A DNA stretch of 64,000 nucleotides from Hymenobacter lucidus (GCF_020447265.1 NZ_JAJADR010000004.1:485618-549617); one strand, 5' to 3'; shown: positions 49,305 through 58,131, counted from the stretch's first letter. Numbers and translations: made by a program. Notes: generated by a model from the letters alone, not told the origin.

Positions 49305-50720
49305 CTACCGGCTGCGGCGCGCGTTGCGCAGCTTGGCCGCGCCCTTCGCCGCCGGCGACTGGCTCTTGCCCGGCGAGGCGCGCTTCTTTTTGCCTTTCTG
49401 GCTCCGGTTCGGGCCCTCCACGTAGGCCTGGCCCGTGCGCTTGTCGATGCCCTTCTGCAGGGGCGTTACCTTCTCGTGGAAGGCACCCTGAAACTCGGGG
49501 TCCAGCTTTTTGCGGCGCTCGTCAATCTCGCGGGCCATGCTTTGCTTTTCGTCAAACATGGTGTCCATCACCTTCACATCGGGCGGCAGCGGCAGCTCCG
49601 GAATGGGCTGGTTGATGAGCTCCTCGATGCGGCCGATGTGATGCATTTCGGCCTCGTTGGCGAAGGTAATGGCTGCCCCCGTGTGCTGGGCCCGGCCCGT
49701 GCGCCCAATGCGGTGCACGTAGTCGTCGTACACCAGCGGCACATCGAAGTTGATGACGTGGCTTACCTGGGGCACGTCGATGCCGCGGGCAGCTACGTCG
49801 GTAGCTACTAAGAAGCGCAACTCACCGGCGCGGAAAGCGTCCATCGAGTTGATGCGCACATTCTGGCCCTTGTTGCCGTGAATGGCCCGCACCTCGCCGG
49901 CCACCTTGCGGCCCAGGAAGTGCGCCACGTTGTCGGCGTGCTCCTTGGTACGGCAGAAAATCATGACCCGGTTGAACGTTTCGGCATCCTTAAACAGGTA
50001 GCCCAGCAGGTTGATCTTGGTAAGCAGGTTGGGCACCCGGTAAAGCGTCTGCGACACGTTCTGGGCCGAAGTAGCGGCGGGCGTCACCTCAATGCGCATC
50101 GGGTATTCAAGAAATTCCTCGCTCAGCTTCACTACCCGCTCCGGCATGGTAGCCGAAAACAGCGCGTTCTGCCGCTTGCGCGGAATTACTTCCAGAATAG
50201 CCCGGATCTGGGGCATGAAGCCCATATCCATCATCTTATCGGCCTCGTCTAGCACCAGAGTTTTGAGCTCCTTCAGTACCAGAGCACCTTTCAGATACAG
50301 CTCCATCAGGCGGCCAGGCGTGGCAATGAGAATGTCGACGCCCTGAGCCAGCGTGTCAATCTGGGTTTTGGGTCCCAGGCCGCCATAAATGGCCAGAATG
50401 CGCAGATCGGTATACACGGCCATCTTTTTCAGGTGGTTTTCGATCTGCATGGCCAGCTCCCGGGTGGGGGCCAGGATGAGGCCGCGCGGGTGCGTACCCT
50501 GGGCGTATTTCACCTTCATGAGCAGCGGCAGGCCAAAGGCGGCCGTTTTGCCGGTACCGGTCTGGGCAATGCCCAACACATCGTGGCCGGCCAGCAGCAG
50601 CGGAATGGTTTGCTCCTGCACGGGCGTGGGCTGCTCAAAGCCGGCTTCCGCCACGGCGGTGAGAAGCTGTTTGTTGAGCTTGAAATCGGCGAAAGTGAGC
50701 GGCTGCGGCGTATCAGACAT
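49305..50720 (-). CDS. DEAD-box RNA helicase (RhlE-like)
   Basis: A 471-residue ATP-dependent RNA helicase. Motifs in order: Q motif (TFADFKLNKQLLTAVAEAGFEQPTPVQ), Walker A AQTGTGKT, Ia PTRELA, II VLDEADKMMDMG, III SAT, IV FCRTK, V ATDVAARGIDVP, VI HRIGRTGR. The C-terminus (about residues 390-471) is a basic extension rich in Lys/Arg (RSQKGKKKRASPGK), typical for RhlE-type proteins and likely RNA-binding. The ATG at 50720 was chosen because the longer frame reads backwards through the tRNA-His gene. It has a TACCTTTG promoter box at 50744-50751. It is likely involved in ribosome assembly or RNA turnover. Confidence 0.95.
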   Translation of the reverse strand: MSDTPQPLTFADFKLNKQLLTAVAEAGFEQPTPVQEQTIPLLLAGHDVLGIAQTGTGKTAAFGLPLLMKVKYAQGTHPRGLILAPTRELAMQIENHLKKMAVYTDLRILAIYGGLGPKTQIDTLAQGVDILIATPGRLMELYLKGALVLKELKTLVLDEADKMMDMGFMPQIRAILEVIPRKRQNALFSATMPERVVKLSEEFLEYPMRIEVTPAATSAQNVSQTLYRVPNLLTKINLLGYLFKDAETFNRVMIFCRTKEHADNVAHFLGRKVAGEVRAIHGNKGQNVRINSMDAFRAGELRFLVATDVAARGIDVPQVSHVINFDVPLVYDDYVHRIGRTGRAQHTGAAITFANEAEMHHIGRIEELINQPIPELPLPPDVKVMDTMFDEKQSMAREIDERRKKLDPEFQGAFHEKVTPLQKGIDKRTGQAYVEGPNRSQKGKKKRASPGKSQSPAAKGAAKLRNARRSR

Positions 50721-50743
50721 GGCAAGAATTCCTAATGGGAGCG

Positions 50744-50751
50744 CAAAGGTA
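50744..50751 (-). promoter_or_regulatory. -7 promoter element of the helicase gene
   Basis: The minus strand reads TACCTTTG, an exact match; TTTG (50768-50771, minus strand) lies 16 nt further upstream. Confidence 0.55.
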
Positions 50752-50835
50752 CGGGGAATCTTGCCAGCAAACGGCCTGAGACTCATTATATAACTGCTTG
50801 GCAGGCAGCCCGACACAAAAAAAGCCTGTGATTTA

Positions 50836-50866
50836 TTTGCAAATAGCCCGGCAACCTTTACTTTTG
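50836..50866 (+). promoter_or_regulatory. Promoter of tRNA-His
   Basis: TTTG at 50836-50839, a 19-nt spacer, then TACTTTTG (50859-50866), an exact match, 18 nt before the tRNA. Confidence 0.7.
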
Positions 50867-50884
50867 TGACTGCAATACCAACCT

Positions 50885-50959
<75 letters not shown>

Positions 50960-50967
50960 CATACGGA

Positions 50968-51001
50968 AGTCCCCGGAGAGAAATTTCCGGGGACTTTTTT
51001 T
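50968..51001 (+). terminator. Terminator of tRNA-His
   Basis: The stem AAGTCCCCGGA with TCCGGGGACTT is followed by T's. Confidence 0.85.
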
Positions 51002-51062
51002 GTTATTTGTACCGTTGTACCCCCGGCGGCATTCCGCTGAAACCCCACTTACCCCTCTGACT

Positions 51063-51998
51063 ATGAGTCTGGTCGTTATCGGTTCTGTAGCGTTCGACGC
51101 GCTGGAAACGCCTTTTGGCAAAACCGACAAAATCATTGGTGGCGCCGCCACCTACATCAGCCTGTCGGCTTCCTATTCGCTGAAGCCCGTGAAGCTGGTT
51201 GCCGTGGTCGGCGACGATTTCCCGCAATCCGACATTCTGCTGCTACAGGAGCACGGCGTCGATACGGAGGGCCTACAGATCAAGGAAGGGGAGAAGTCCT
51301 TCTTCTGGTCGGGCAAATACTCTACCGACCTGAACTCGCGCGAAACCCTGACCACCGAACTCAACGTGCTGGCCGATTTCGACCCGATTCTGCCCGACAG
51401 CTACCAGGACTGCAAGTATCTGATGCTGGGTAACCTGGCCCCGGCCGTGCAGCGCCTCGTGATTCAGCGCCTCGTAAACCGCCCCAAACTCATCGTAATG
51501 GACACGATGAACTTCTGGATGGACGTGGCTTTGGAAGACTTGCTGGCGACTATCGAAATGGTAGACGTGCTCAGCATCAACGACGAGGAAGCTCGCCAAC
51601 TGTCGGGTGAATATTCGTTGGTAAAAGCCGCCAAGAAAATCATGGGCTTCGGTCCGAAGTTTCTCATCATCAAGAAGGGGGAGCATGGCGCGCTGCTGTT
51701 CCACAAGAACAAGATTTTCTACGCGCCGGCTCTGCCCCTGGAAGAAGTATTTGACCCGACCGGCGCTGGCGACACCTTCGCGGGTGGCTTCATCGGCCAC
51801 TTGGCCGCCACCGACGACATCAGCTTCGACAACATGAAGCGCGCCGTGATTCACGGATCGGCCATGGCTTCGTTCTGCGTGGAGAAGTTCGGCACCGAGC
51901 GGCTGTTGCACCTCACGCCGGAAGAAGTGGAAGCCCGCGAGGCGCAGTTTGCCGACCTGGTGCGCGTAGTGCCCGCCACGGCTGTGCAAAACGCCTAA
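51063..51998 (+). CDS. PfkB-family carbohydrate/nucleoside kinase
   Basis: A 311-residue cytoplasmic kinase of the ribokinase/PfkB family. Motifs: GGAATYISLSAS with GDDF near the N-terminus (substrate lid), VDVLSINDEEARQLSG, and the ATP-binding catalytic block DPTGAGDTFAGGFIG with the catalytic aspartate. Some relatives phosphorylate sugars, others adenosine; the substrate is not clear here. The ATG at 51063 gives MSLVVIGSVAFDALETPFG, the typical first strand of the family; the frame upstream to 51000 overlaps the tRNA terminator. It ends at the terminator at 52026-52063. Confidence 0.9.
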   Translation: MSLVVIGSVAFDALETPFGKTDKIIGGAATYISLSASYSLKPVKLVAVVGDDFPQSDILLLQEHGVDTEGLQIKEGEKSFFWSGKYSTDLNSRETLTTELNVLADFDPILPDSYQDCKYLMLGNLAPAVQRLVIQRLVNRPKLIVMDTMNFWMDVALEDLLATIEMVDVLSINDEEARQLSGEYSLVKAAKKIMGFGPKFLIIKKGEHGALLFHKNKIFYAPALPLEEVFDPTGAGDTFAGGFIGHLAATDDISFDNMKRAVIHGSAMASFCVEKFGTERLLHLTPEEVEAREAQFADLVRVVPATAVQNA

Positions 51999-52025
51999 GC
52001 ATCGTCGTAACGGCTGTTCTGTGAG

Positions 52026-52063
52026 AAACCTGCCACTCCTCCAATGGGGTGGCAGGTTTTTTT
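52026..52063 (+). terminator. Terminator of the PfkB kinase gene
   Basis: The stem AAACCTGCCAC with GTGGCAGGTTT is followed by T's. Confidence 0.85.
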
Positions 52064-52140
52064 ATGGGCCGCTCAGCACAACTATTTGCGCCGATGCCGG
52101 GTACAAGACAGGGTATCTTCTCACCTAAGTTTCCACTGCC

Positions 52141-52464
52141 ATGAGTAAGCATCAAGATAAAGCGCCCACCAACTCGGAAAAAGCCCACCAGCGTTCTGAC
52201 GCTGACAACCAAGAGCCCAAAAACCAGGAGTCAATGGATTTTAAGGGTCAGGCCCAGTCCAACAGCGGCGGCACGCACATGCAGAATGTGAACCAGAACA
52301 GCATCAACGAAGCTGGCAATCCTACTCATAACAACACGCCGGGTAGCGGCACCAACGAGGAACAACGTACCTCCCCAGTAAACAAGCCCCGCAACAACCC
52401 ACAAGGCAACCAGCCAATGTCGGTAGACGGTAGCCAGAAAGGTCCCGGCCGCAAGGCTGACTAA
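52141..52464 (+). CDS. Small disordered hydrophilic protein
   Basis: A 107-residue protein with no hydrophobic segment. Its composition is dominated by Asn, Gln, Ser, Pro and charged residues (for example NKPRNNPQGNQPMSV), indicating an intrinsically disordered protein. A repeated N-x-N/Q pattern and two NKP/NNP islands are visible. No family is recognised; similar small hydrophilic proteins in Hymenobacter are often simply hypothetical. It has its own terminator and a TATCTTCT-like box upstream at about 52111. Confidence 0.7.
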   Translation: MSKHQDKAPTNSEKAHQRSDADNQEPKNQESMDFKGQAQSNSGGTHMQNVNQNSINEAGNPTHNNTPGSGTNEEQRTSPVNKPRNNPQGNQPMSVDGSQKGPGRKAD

Positions 52465-52475
52465 GCAACACAATC

Positions 52476-52521
52476 CATAAAAAAAGCCCCGCCAGATAAT
52501 TCTAGCGGGGCTTTTTTTATG
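52476..52521. terminator. Bidirectional terminator
   Basis: The inverted repeat CATAAAAAAAGCCCCGC / GCGGGGCTTTTTTTATG lies between the convergent small disordered protein and lipoprotein genes. Confidence 0.9.
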
Positions 52522-52549
52522 AATTTAGTTTTGGGAAGCATTACAAACC

Positions 52550-53362
52550 CTACGGCACCACTTTCATGCGTACAACCCGGGTATCCACGTCGCCGTTGTC
52601 GAAGAAATCCTGCTCGAAGAGGATGGTTTTGTTGTCGAGCCAGCGCGGGCCCGTAACGCCCCACTCAGTTTGCCGCTCCCATAGCTTTTCCAGCTTTGGG
52701 CCGTCGACGCTCCACACCTGCAGGCCGCTGGGCTCGTAACGGGCCAGCACGTCGGAGTTGCCGCACACGAAGTGGCGGCCGTCGGGAGCCACGGCCGGTG
52801 GGCTCCACACGCGGGTGCGGCGGCCGGTACGCTCGTCGATGAGCAGGAAGTAGCCGCCTTCGTAGAGATGCACCGAAATCAACCACTGCTTGATTTCGGG
52901 CAGGCTGCCTACGTACTCGAAGCTCACGTTTTTCTCGTAGTCCTCAGCCGGGTTATTTATGAGGCGGACCGGCTGCTTGGTGGCCGTGGGCCGGAGCAGC
53001 AGCGTGCCACCCGTGCGGCGCACCGTGGGGCCAGCCGTACGCAGGCGCTGCCGCTCTTCGGCTTCAAGGTCAATTTCCTGGTCCTCGGTTGTGGGCTCCG
53101 GCGGCAGCCAGGTTTTGTGGGGCAGCTTGGCATATACGTTGCGGCTACCCTGATGAATGCTGAGCACCCGGCCCGGCAATTGCACCAGTGTATCGAGGTG
53201 TTCGAGACGGTAGATGCGCGGCGGCACCGGGCGTGGCAGCGGCACTACCGGTGCCGTGGTCGGCACGCTGGGCTGCATCCGCTCGGCGGGGCCACGGAAA
53301 GTACAGCCCCCCAGCAACAGCAGAGGAGGAGTAAGTAAAAGCAGGGCGCGAAGCCGTAACAT
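52550..53362 (-). CDS. Lipoprotein, PD40-like propeller suspected
   Basis: A 270-residue lipoprotein. The signal peptide MLRLRALLLLTPPLLLLGGC has a clear lipobox (LGGC). The mature region includes a proline-rich linker, then beta-rich sequence with repeated phrases such as EIKQWLISVHLYEGGYFLLIDERTG and VAPDGRHFVCGN, suggesting short propeller-like repeats. The function is unknown. The ATG at 53362 gives the lipobox; an upstream start at 53407 would overlap the M61 peptidase gene. It starts 23 nt after that gene in the same direction, so co-transcription is likely. Confidence 0.75.
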   Translation of the reverse strand: MLRLRALLLLTPPLLLLGGCTFRGPAERMQPSVPTTAPVVPLPRPVPPRIYRLEHLDTLVQLPGRVLSIHQGSRNVYAKLPHKTWLPPEPTTEDQEIDLEAEERQRLRTAGPTVRRTGGTLLLRPTATKQPVRLINNPAEDYEKNVSFEYVGSLPEIKQWLISVHLYEGGYFLLIDERTGRRTRVWSPPAVAPDGRHFVCGNSDVLARYEPSGLQVWSVDGPKLEKLWERQTEWGVTGPRWLDNKTILFEQDFFDNGDVDTRVVRMKVVP

Positions 53363-53385
53363 GATATTGGAGGTAAAAGCGCCGC

Positions 53386-55119
53386 TTAAAATTCCTGCTT
53401 CAGCCACTCCCGGAAGCTGGCCTGCTGCTCGGGGGTGACGTCAGCCAGCTTTTCCACCGTGTATTTCGGCCAGAATTGCTGCTCGGGGTTGCCGGTCAGC
53501 GTGACGGTCAGCAGCCGATTTTGCCGAAACACGCTCACCTCATAGCTGGCCGCGTTGTCGTTGAGTAGGCTTTGCAGGTTCATATCCACGCGCCGCCCGT
53601 TCACGGCCACTATTTCGTCGTCCACGGTTAGGGCGGCGGCGGCCGGGGAGCCGGGTAGAATGTCGGTGATTTCTGTGCGCTCGTTCTTCACCACCGAGCG
53701 GAAGCCAAACACGCCCTCCGCCACCGACACGTTCGGATCTGCATGCAGCGTGCAGCCCACAAAGCTCAGTGCTTTGTCGAGCGGCTCCTCCAGCGGTGCC
53801 GTGCCGTAGATAAACTTGTCGAAATAGGTTTTCATATCGCGCCCCGCTACTTCCGTCACGATGCGGATGTAATCTTCTTCGGTATAACCAATTCCAGTCA
53901 GCCCAAATTCCTCGTAGAGGCGGCGCATTACGTCGTCGAGGCTGCGCGTATGGTGGCTCAAGCGGCGCAGCGTCAGGTCGAGCAGCAGTGCTACTAATGC
54001 GCCCTTGTGGTACACCGACACTTTGCGGTCGGGCACGCCAGGCTTATAGCCATCCAGCCACAAGTCCATTGAGGCATCGGCCAATGACAGGTTGTAACGA
54101 CCATAGTCGTCGTAGTGCTTACGGAGCACGGTATTTAGTTCGGCAAAATACTGCTCGGCGGTACGCACCTGGGCGCGGGCCAGCAGGTATTCGCCGTAGT
54201 AAGTCGTGATACCCTCGGCAATAAAGCAGGTGCGAAAGTAATTTTCCCGGGTGAAATCATACGGCTGCATTTCGGCCGGCCGAATGCTCTTGATATTCCA
54301 GGTGTGAAACAGCTCGTGGCAGCTCACGCCCAGCAGCTCCTTATAGAGGCCTTCACTCATCAGCAGCTCGGCCGGCCCCAGCACAATCACCGTCGAGTTC
54401 ATGTGCTCCACGCCGTGGTAGTGCTTATAAGGCAGAATCTGATTCAGAAAATGGTAGTCCTGCACCGGAAAGCCGCCAAACATGGTCAACTGCTCCTCCG
54501 AAAAGGCGGCGAAATCCCGCAGTAGCCGGGGCCAGTCGGGTGCACACTCGCCCTGCACCCAGATGGAGAAAGGAATGCCCTGGGCCACGTAAGTCTGCTG
54601 CACGAGCGTGGGACTGGCAATCAGGGGCGCGTCTACCAGTTCGTCGAAGTTGCGGGCCTGTAGTGTATTGGGGCCGCTTTGGGGCAGGCCGCAGGCAATC
54701 TGCCAGCCTTCGGGTAGCTCTAGCCGCAGCTGGCACGTTTCCGCCTGCCGGCCCTCCACGTACATAAAGCACTGCACCCCGTTGATGTAGAGCTGCGACT
54801 CATCGAGCCACGAGCCGCCGGCATCCATCTGGTGGGCGTAAAAATTGTAGCGCACCCGCACCGTGCGGCCTGTCGCACCCGTCACCTGCCACCGGTCTTT
54901 GGTGAGCTTGCGGCTAGACAGTACCTCGTTGGTAGCGGCATCCTCCACTACCACACCCTGAACTTTCTGGGCGAAGTTTTGTAGCTCGTAGCGGCCTGGT
55001 CGCCAGGCGGGTAGCTGAAATTCTAGGGCCTCGGTAGCCGTGGCGGCCACTTCGAAGGTCATCTGTACCTGCAGGTAAAACGTGAGCGGGTTGTCAAACG
55101 AAACGTAGTAGTGCATCAT
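53386..55119 (-). CDS. M61-family metallopeptidase with PDZ domain
   Basis: A 577-residue zinc peptidase (glycyl aminopeptidase type). The N-terminal beta-sandwich (residues about 1-175) is followed by the catalytic region with HExxH in SCHELFHTWNIKSIRP and a second glutamate in EGITTYYGEYLL. The C-terminal part (about 470-540) is a PDZ-like domain: DILPGSPAAAALTVDDEIVAVNGRRVD. No signal peptide is evident. Two adjacent ATGs (55119, 55116) are equally possible. Its promoter has a TAGCTTTG box (55155-55162). The lipoprotein gene follows. Confidence 0.92.
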   Translation of the reverse strand: MMHYYVSFDNPLTFYLQVQMTFEVAATATEALEFQLPAWRPGRYELQNFAQKVQGVVVEDAATNEVLSSRKLTKDRWQVTGATGRTVRVRYNFYAHQMDAGGSWLDESQLYINGVQCFMYVEGRQAETCQLRLELPEGWQIACGLPQSGPNTLQARNFDELVDAPLIASPTLVQQTYVAQGIPFSIWVQGECAPDWPRLLRDFAAFSEEQLTMFGGFPVQDYHFLNQILPYKHYHGVEHMNSTVIVLGPAELLMSEGLYKELLGVSCHELFHTWNIKSIRPAEMQPYDFTRENYFRTCFIAEGITTYYGEYLLARAQVRTAEQYFAELNTVLRKHYDDYGRYNLSLADASMDLWLDGYKPGVPDRKVSVYHKGALVALLLDLTLRRLSHHTRSLDDVMRRLYEEFGLTGIGYTEEDYIRIVTEVAGRDMKTYFDKFIYGTAPLEEPLDKALSFVGCTLHADPNVSVAEGVFGFRSVVKNERTEITDILPGSPAAAALTVDDEIVAVNGRRVDMNLQSLLNDNAASYEVSVFRQNRLLTVTLTGNPEQQFWPKYTVEKLADVTPEQQASFREWLKQEF

Positions 55120-55154
55120 AGAAAGCAGGGCGGGGGAGAGGCCAGAAACGGGTA

Positions 55155-55162
55155 CAAAGCTA
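55155..55162 (-). promoter_or_regulatory. -7 promoter element of the M61 peptidase gene
   Basis: The minus strand reads TAGCTTTG, an exact match, about 36 nt upstream of the start. Confidence 0.55.
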
Positions 55163-55234
55163 CGGGGTAACGCGCCGGAACCGGCAGGCTGGTGGATATC
55201 TGTTTTACGGGAGAAAAGCTGGCGGGTAGATGCG

Positions 55235-55242
55235 TATCTTTG
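55235..55242 (+). promoter_or_regulatory. Upstream -7 element before rpmH
   Basis: TATCTTTG, an exact match. It may give a second, longer transcript in addition to the promoter at 55296-55326. Confidence 0.45.
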
Positions 55243-55295
55243 CCGCTTCCGGCCGAAGCTTTTTGTCGGTTAAGCACAAAAAGCTGTTTGAAGCA

Positions 55296-55326
55296 TTGCC
55301 TTTTCCAAATCAAGATCGTACCTTTG
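55296..55326 (+). promoter_or_regulatory. Main promoter of the rpmH operon
   Basis: TTG (55296-55298), a 20-nt spacer, TACCTTTG (55319-55326), 35 nt before the rpmH ATG. Confidence 0.65.
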
Positions 55327-55361
55327 CCGGCCTTACCTGTCACTGAGTCTCTTACAATATC

Positions 55362-55520
55362 ATGAAACGTACTTTTCAGCCCTCGCAGCGCAAGCGCCGC
55401 AACAAGCACGGTTTCCGCACGCGCATGGAATCCGCTAACGGCCGCAGCGTGCTGGCCCGTCGTCGTGCCAAAGGCCGCAAGCGCCTGACCGTATCCGACG
55501 AAGGAAAACATAAGCGCTAA
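55362..55520 (+). CDS. rpmH: Large-subunit ribosomal protein L34
   Basis: A 52-residue, highly basic ribosomal protein: MKRTFQPSQRKRRNKHGFRTRM is the universal L34 start, followed by NGRSVLARRRAKGRKRL. The end (VSDEGKHKR) is a few residues longer than in E. coli (46 residues), as is usual in Bacteroidota. It was missing from long-frame lists only because it is short. It is followed by rnpA, the classic rpmH-rnpA order. Confidence 0.98.
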   Translation: MKRTFQPSQRKRRNKHGFRTRMESANGRSVLARRRAKGRKRLTVSDEGKHKR

Positions 55521-55539
55521 CCCGCTGACGGCGCCTGCC

Positions 55540-55977
55540 GTGTCGCTTTCCTTGGCTCAGATGCCGGGGGCGCGTTCGTATTCGTTTCCGAAAGAAGAAC
55601 ACTTGTGTCGTAAAAAGCTCATTGAGGAGCTTTTCGGCCGGGGTTCTTCTTTTGGTTTATACCCCCTGCGCATCGTGTGGCTACCCGCCCCGGCGCCTAC
55701 CTCGGCTCCGCCGCAGGTACTGGTCAGTGTGTCCAAGCGCAGCTTTAAGCGTGCTGTCGACCGCAATTACCTCAAGCGCCTAATGCGGGAGGCTTACCGG
55801 CTCAATAAGTACCGCTTGGTGGAAGCACCTGGCGGACACCCGGTGGGCACTATTGCGTTTATCTATACCGGCAAGGAAAAAAAGCCTTTCGCGCTGGTGG
55901 AAAAAAAATTAATTTCAGGGCTGGAGCGTTTGTTAGCCGATGCAACCCCCGCGCCCGCGGCGGAGTCTGTCTCGTAG
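55540..55977 (+). CDS. rnpA: Ribonuclease P protein component
   Basis: A 145-residue basic protein subunit of RNase P, which removes tRNA 5' leaders. The family opening RSYSFPKEEHLCRKKLIEELF, the central FGLYPLRIVWLP and the RNA-contact helix SVSKRSFKRAVDRNYLKRLMREAYR are present; the third residue of the usual RNR motif is Tyr here. The start is GTG at 55540, with ATG at 55561 as alternative. It is 19 nt after rpmH and overlaps the possible extended start of the following protease gene. Confidence 0.93.
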   Translation: MSLSLAQMPGARSYSFPKEEHLCRKKLIEELFGRGSSFGLYPLRIVWLPAPAPTSAPPQVLVSVSKRSFKRAVDRNYLKRLMREAYRLNKYRLVEAPGGHPVGTIAFIYTGKEKKPFALVEKKLISGLERLLADATPAPAAESVS

Positions 55978-56005
55978 GCTACTTTTCTCGCTTCTAGTCA
56001 CTTAT

Positions 56006-57712
56006 ATGCGTAAAACTACCGTTGCTGGCGTGCTCCTGGGGGGCGCCGCGCTGCTCGCATCGTTTCGGACTGCCTCGGACAACGAGCGGTACTTCGAAAT
56101 TGCTAAGAACCTCGACATTTTCGCCACGCTGTTTAAAGAGGTGAATACGTTTTACGTGGACGAGGTGACGCCCGGCAAGCTGGTCAAGACCGGCATCGAT
56201 GCCATGCTCAAGTCACTGGACCCGTATACCAACTACATTCCCGAGGACGATATCGAGGATTTCCGCACCCTGACTACCGGCCAGTACGGCGGTATTGGGG
56301 CGGTGGTGGTGAAGCGCAGCGGCAAAACTATTGTGCAGAGCGCCTATGAAGGCTATCCAGCGCAGAAAGCCGGCCTGCTGCCCGGCGACGAGATTCTGAC
56401 CATCAACGGCGTCAACGTCGAGAAGAAGAACAATTCCGACATCAGTAAGCTGCTAAAAGGCCAGGCCAACTCGTTGGTAAAGCTCGAAGTGACGCGCTAC
56501 GGCCAGGAAAAGCCGATTGAGGTTAGCATTACCCGCGACAAAATCCAGGTCGATAACGTGCCATACTACGGTATGCTGTCCTCGGATGTGGGCTATTTCC
56601 AGCTCGGCAGCTTCACGGTGGATGCGGGTAAGGAAGTGCGCATGGCCGTGAGCAAGCTCAAGGAAATGGGCGCCAAGAAAATCGTGTTCGACATTCGCGA
56701 CAACCCCGGAGGCCTGCTCAATGAGGCGGTGAATATCTCCAACGTCTTCGTCGATAAGGGCCTGGACGTGGTGAGTACGAAAGGCAAAGTGACGGAGTGG
56801 AATAAAACCTATAAAGCCCTCGACGCTCCGCTCGATACCCAGATTCCGGTTGTGATTATCACTAGCAGCCGCTCGGCATCAGCCTCCGAAATCGTATCGG
56901 GCGTGCTGCAGGACTACGACCGCGCCGTGGTAGTGGGCGAGCGGACCTTCGGCAAGGGGCTCGTGCAGGCTACCCGGCCCCTGAGCTACAACTCACAGCT
57001 GAAGGTGACGACGGCTAAATACTACATTCCCAGTGGCCGTTGCATTCAGGAAATCGACTACGCCCACCGCGCTGACGACGGTACGCTGGGCAAATTCCCG
57101 GACTCGCTGCGCACGGCTTTCAAAACCCAGAGTGGCCGCGTCGTGTACGACGGCGGCGGCGTGGCCCCCGACGTGGAAGTGCAGGAAAAGGAAATTGCCG
57201 ACATCACCCGGGTGCTGCTGCAGAAAAACTATCTGTTCGACTACGCCACCCGCTACCGCGCCGAGCACCCGACCATTGCTACGGCCCGTGAGTTTCAGCT
57301 ATCCGATGCCGACTACCAGAAGTTCGTGCAGTTTTTGGCCGGTAAGGACATCAACTACAGCACCGATATGGAGAAAAGCCTGACGGAGCTGTCGAAGAAA
57401 GCCAAGGAAGAAAAGCACTATGACGACGTGAAAGCTGAGCTGGAAGCCATCCGTAAGAAGGTGTCGACCAACAAAAGCAACGATTTGACCCGCTTTAAGC
57501 CCGAAATCCGAGAGCTGCTGGAGCAGGAAATTGTGTCGCGCTACTATTTCCAGAAAGGCGGTATCGAGGCTAGCTTCGACGACGACCCCAACATCCTCAC
57601 CGCCATGCAGGTCATCAACGACGCCCCGCGTTATGCAGCTTTGCTGAAGCCCGGCACGCCGGAAGCCAAAACCCGGCCCGAAGCCAACCGCAAGACGGCC
57701 GGCGGGAAGTAA
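56006..57712 (+). CDS. Carboxy-terminal processing protease (S41)
   Basis: A 568-residue periplasmic protease. An N-terminal hydrophobic segment (MRKTTVAGVLLGGAALLASF) acts as signal anchor. The PDZ domain (about residues 85-165, containing AGLLPGDEILTINGVNV) precedes the S41 core with catalytic Ser in SSRSASASEIVSG and Lys in GERTFGKGLVQ. DIRDNPGGLLNEAV is also conserved. The C-terminus (about 400-568) is a charged helical extension. The ATG at 56006 was preferred to 55940, which would overlap rnpA by 38 nt and add an Arg-rich leader. It is downstream of rnpA and probably in the same operon, with a terminator at 57736-57769. Confidence 0.93.
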   Translation: MRKTTVAGVLLGGAALLASFRTASDNERYFEIAKNLDIFATLFKEVNTFYVDEVTPGKLVKTGIDAMLKSLDPYTNYIPEDDIEDFRTLTTGQYGGIGAVVVKRSGKTIVQSAYEGYPAQKAGLLPGDEILTINGVNVEKKNNSDISKLLKGQANSLVKLEVTRYGQEKPIEVSITRDKIQVDNVPYYGMLSSDVGYFQLGSFTVDAGKEVRMAVSKLKEMGAKKIVFDIRDNPGGLLNEAVNISNVFVDKGLDVVSTKGKVTEWNKTYKALDAPLDTQIPVVIITSSRSASASEIVSGVLQDYDRAVVVGERTFGKGLVQATRPLSYNSQLKVTTAKYYIPSGRCIQEIDYAHRADDGTLGKFPDSLRTAFKTQSGRVVYDGGGVAPDVEVQEKEIADITRVLLQKNYLFDYATRYRAEHPTIATAREFQLSDADYQKFVQFLAGKDINYSTDMEKSLTELSKKAKEEKHYDDVKAELEAIRKKVSTNKSNDLTRFKPEIRELLEQEIVSRYYFQKGGIEASFDDDPNILTAMQVINDAPRYAALLKPGTPEAKTRPEANRKTAGGK

Positions 57713-57735
57713 GCAGCATTAGTTTATAAAGCACG

Positions 57736-57769
57736 AAAGCAGCCTCGTCTTGAGGCTGCTTTTCTTTTT
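57736..57769 (+). terminator. Terminator of the rpmH-rnpA-protease operon
   Basis: The stem AAGCAGCCTC with GAGGCTGCTT is followed by a T-rich stretch. Confidence 0.8.
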
Positions 57770-57777
57770 AACCAACT

Positions 57778-58101
57778 ATGAAAGCCCACTACCTTATTGA
57801 CAAGCTGAATACTGAATACAAAATTCAAACCCGGTTGAAGCTATTCGCTGCTGATGAAGTTAGTCCCTGGGCTTCTTGGTTTACTGTTCCAGTAGAAAAC
57901 TATGTCGAGGCATCTACCACAGGCCCTTACCCCCTACGTGAAGTAGAGTGGGTTGAGGTAAACCCTTTCGTAGTCAAAACCAGAGGGCGTTTAATTATGC
58001 CACACATGCTTAGTTATGAGCAACAAATTGTTGATGCATTGGAAGCCGGGGCTATTGAATTTGAACAAATAGGCTTAGTGTTCAGAGTATACTTATCCTA
58101 G
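57778..58101 (+). CDS. Small hypothetical protein, A/T-rich
   Basis: A 107-residue soluble protein with many aromatic and acidic residues (DEVSPWASWFTVPVENYVE, LREVEWVEVNPFVV) and a C-terminal FRVYLS. It has no known domain. Its base composition is clearly richer in A/T than the genes on both sides, and it begins 9 nt after the terminator of the previous operon. It could be an acquired small gene, for example an immunity or stress protein, but nothing in the sequence shows this. Confidence 0.65.
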   Translation: MKAHYLIDKLNTEYKIQTRLKLFAADEVSPWASWFTVPVENYVEASTTGPYPLREVEWVEVNPFVVKTRGRLIMPHMLSYEQQIVDALEAGAIEFEQIGLVFRVYLS

Positions 58102-58123
58102 AATGACAGCAGAAACGAAGTAG

Positions 58124-58131
58124 TACCTTTG
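58124..58131 (+). promoter_or_regulatory. -7 element immediately before the tsaB start
   Basis: TACCTTTG, an exact match, ends 4 nt before the ATG at 58136. Confidence 0.6.

Noticed and set aside
55750..55815. Tyr in place of the third residue of the RNR motif in rnpA
   Set aside because: Variation at this position occurs in RNase P proteins of this phylum as far as I recall, so it is not a clear anomaly.
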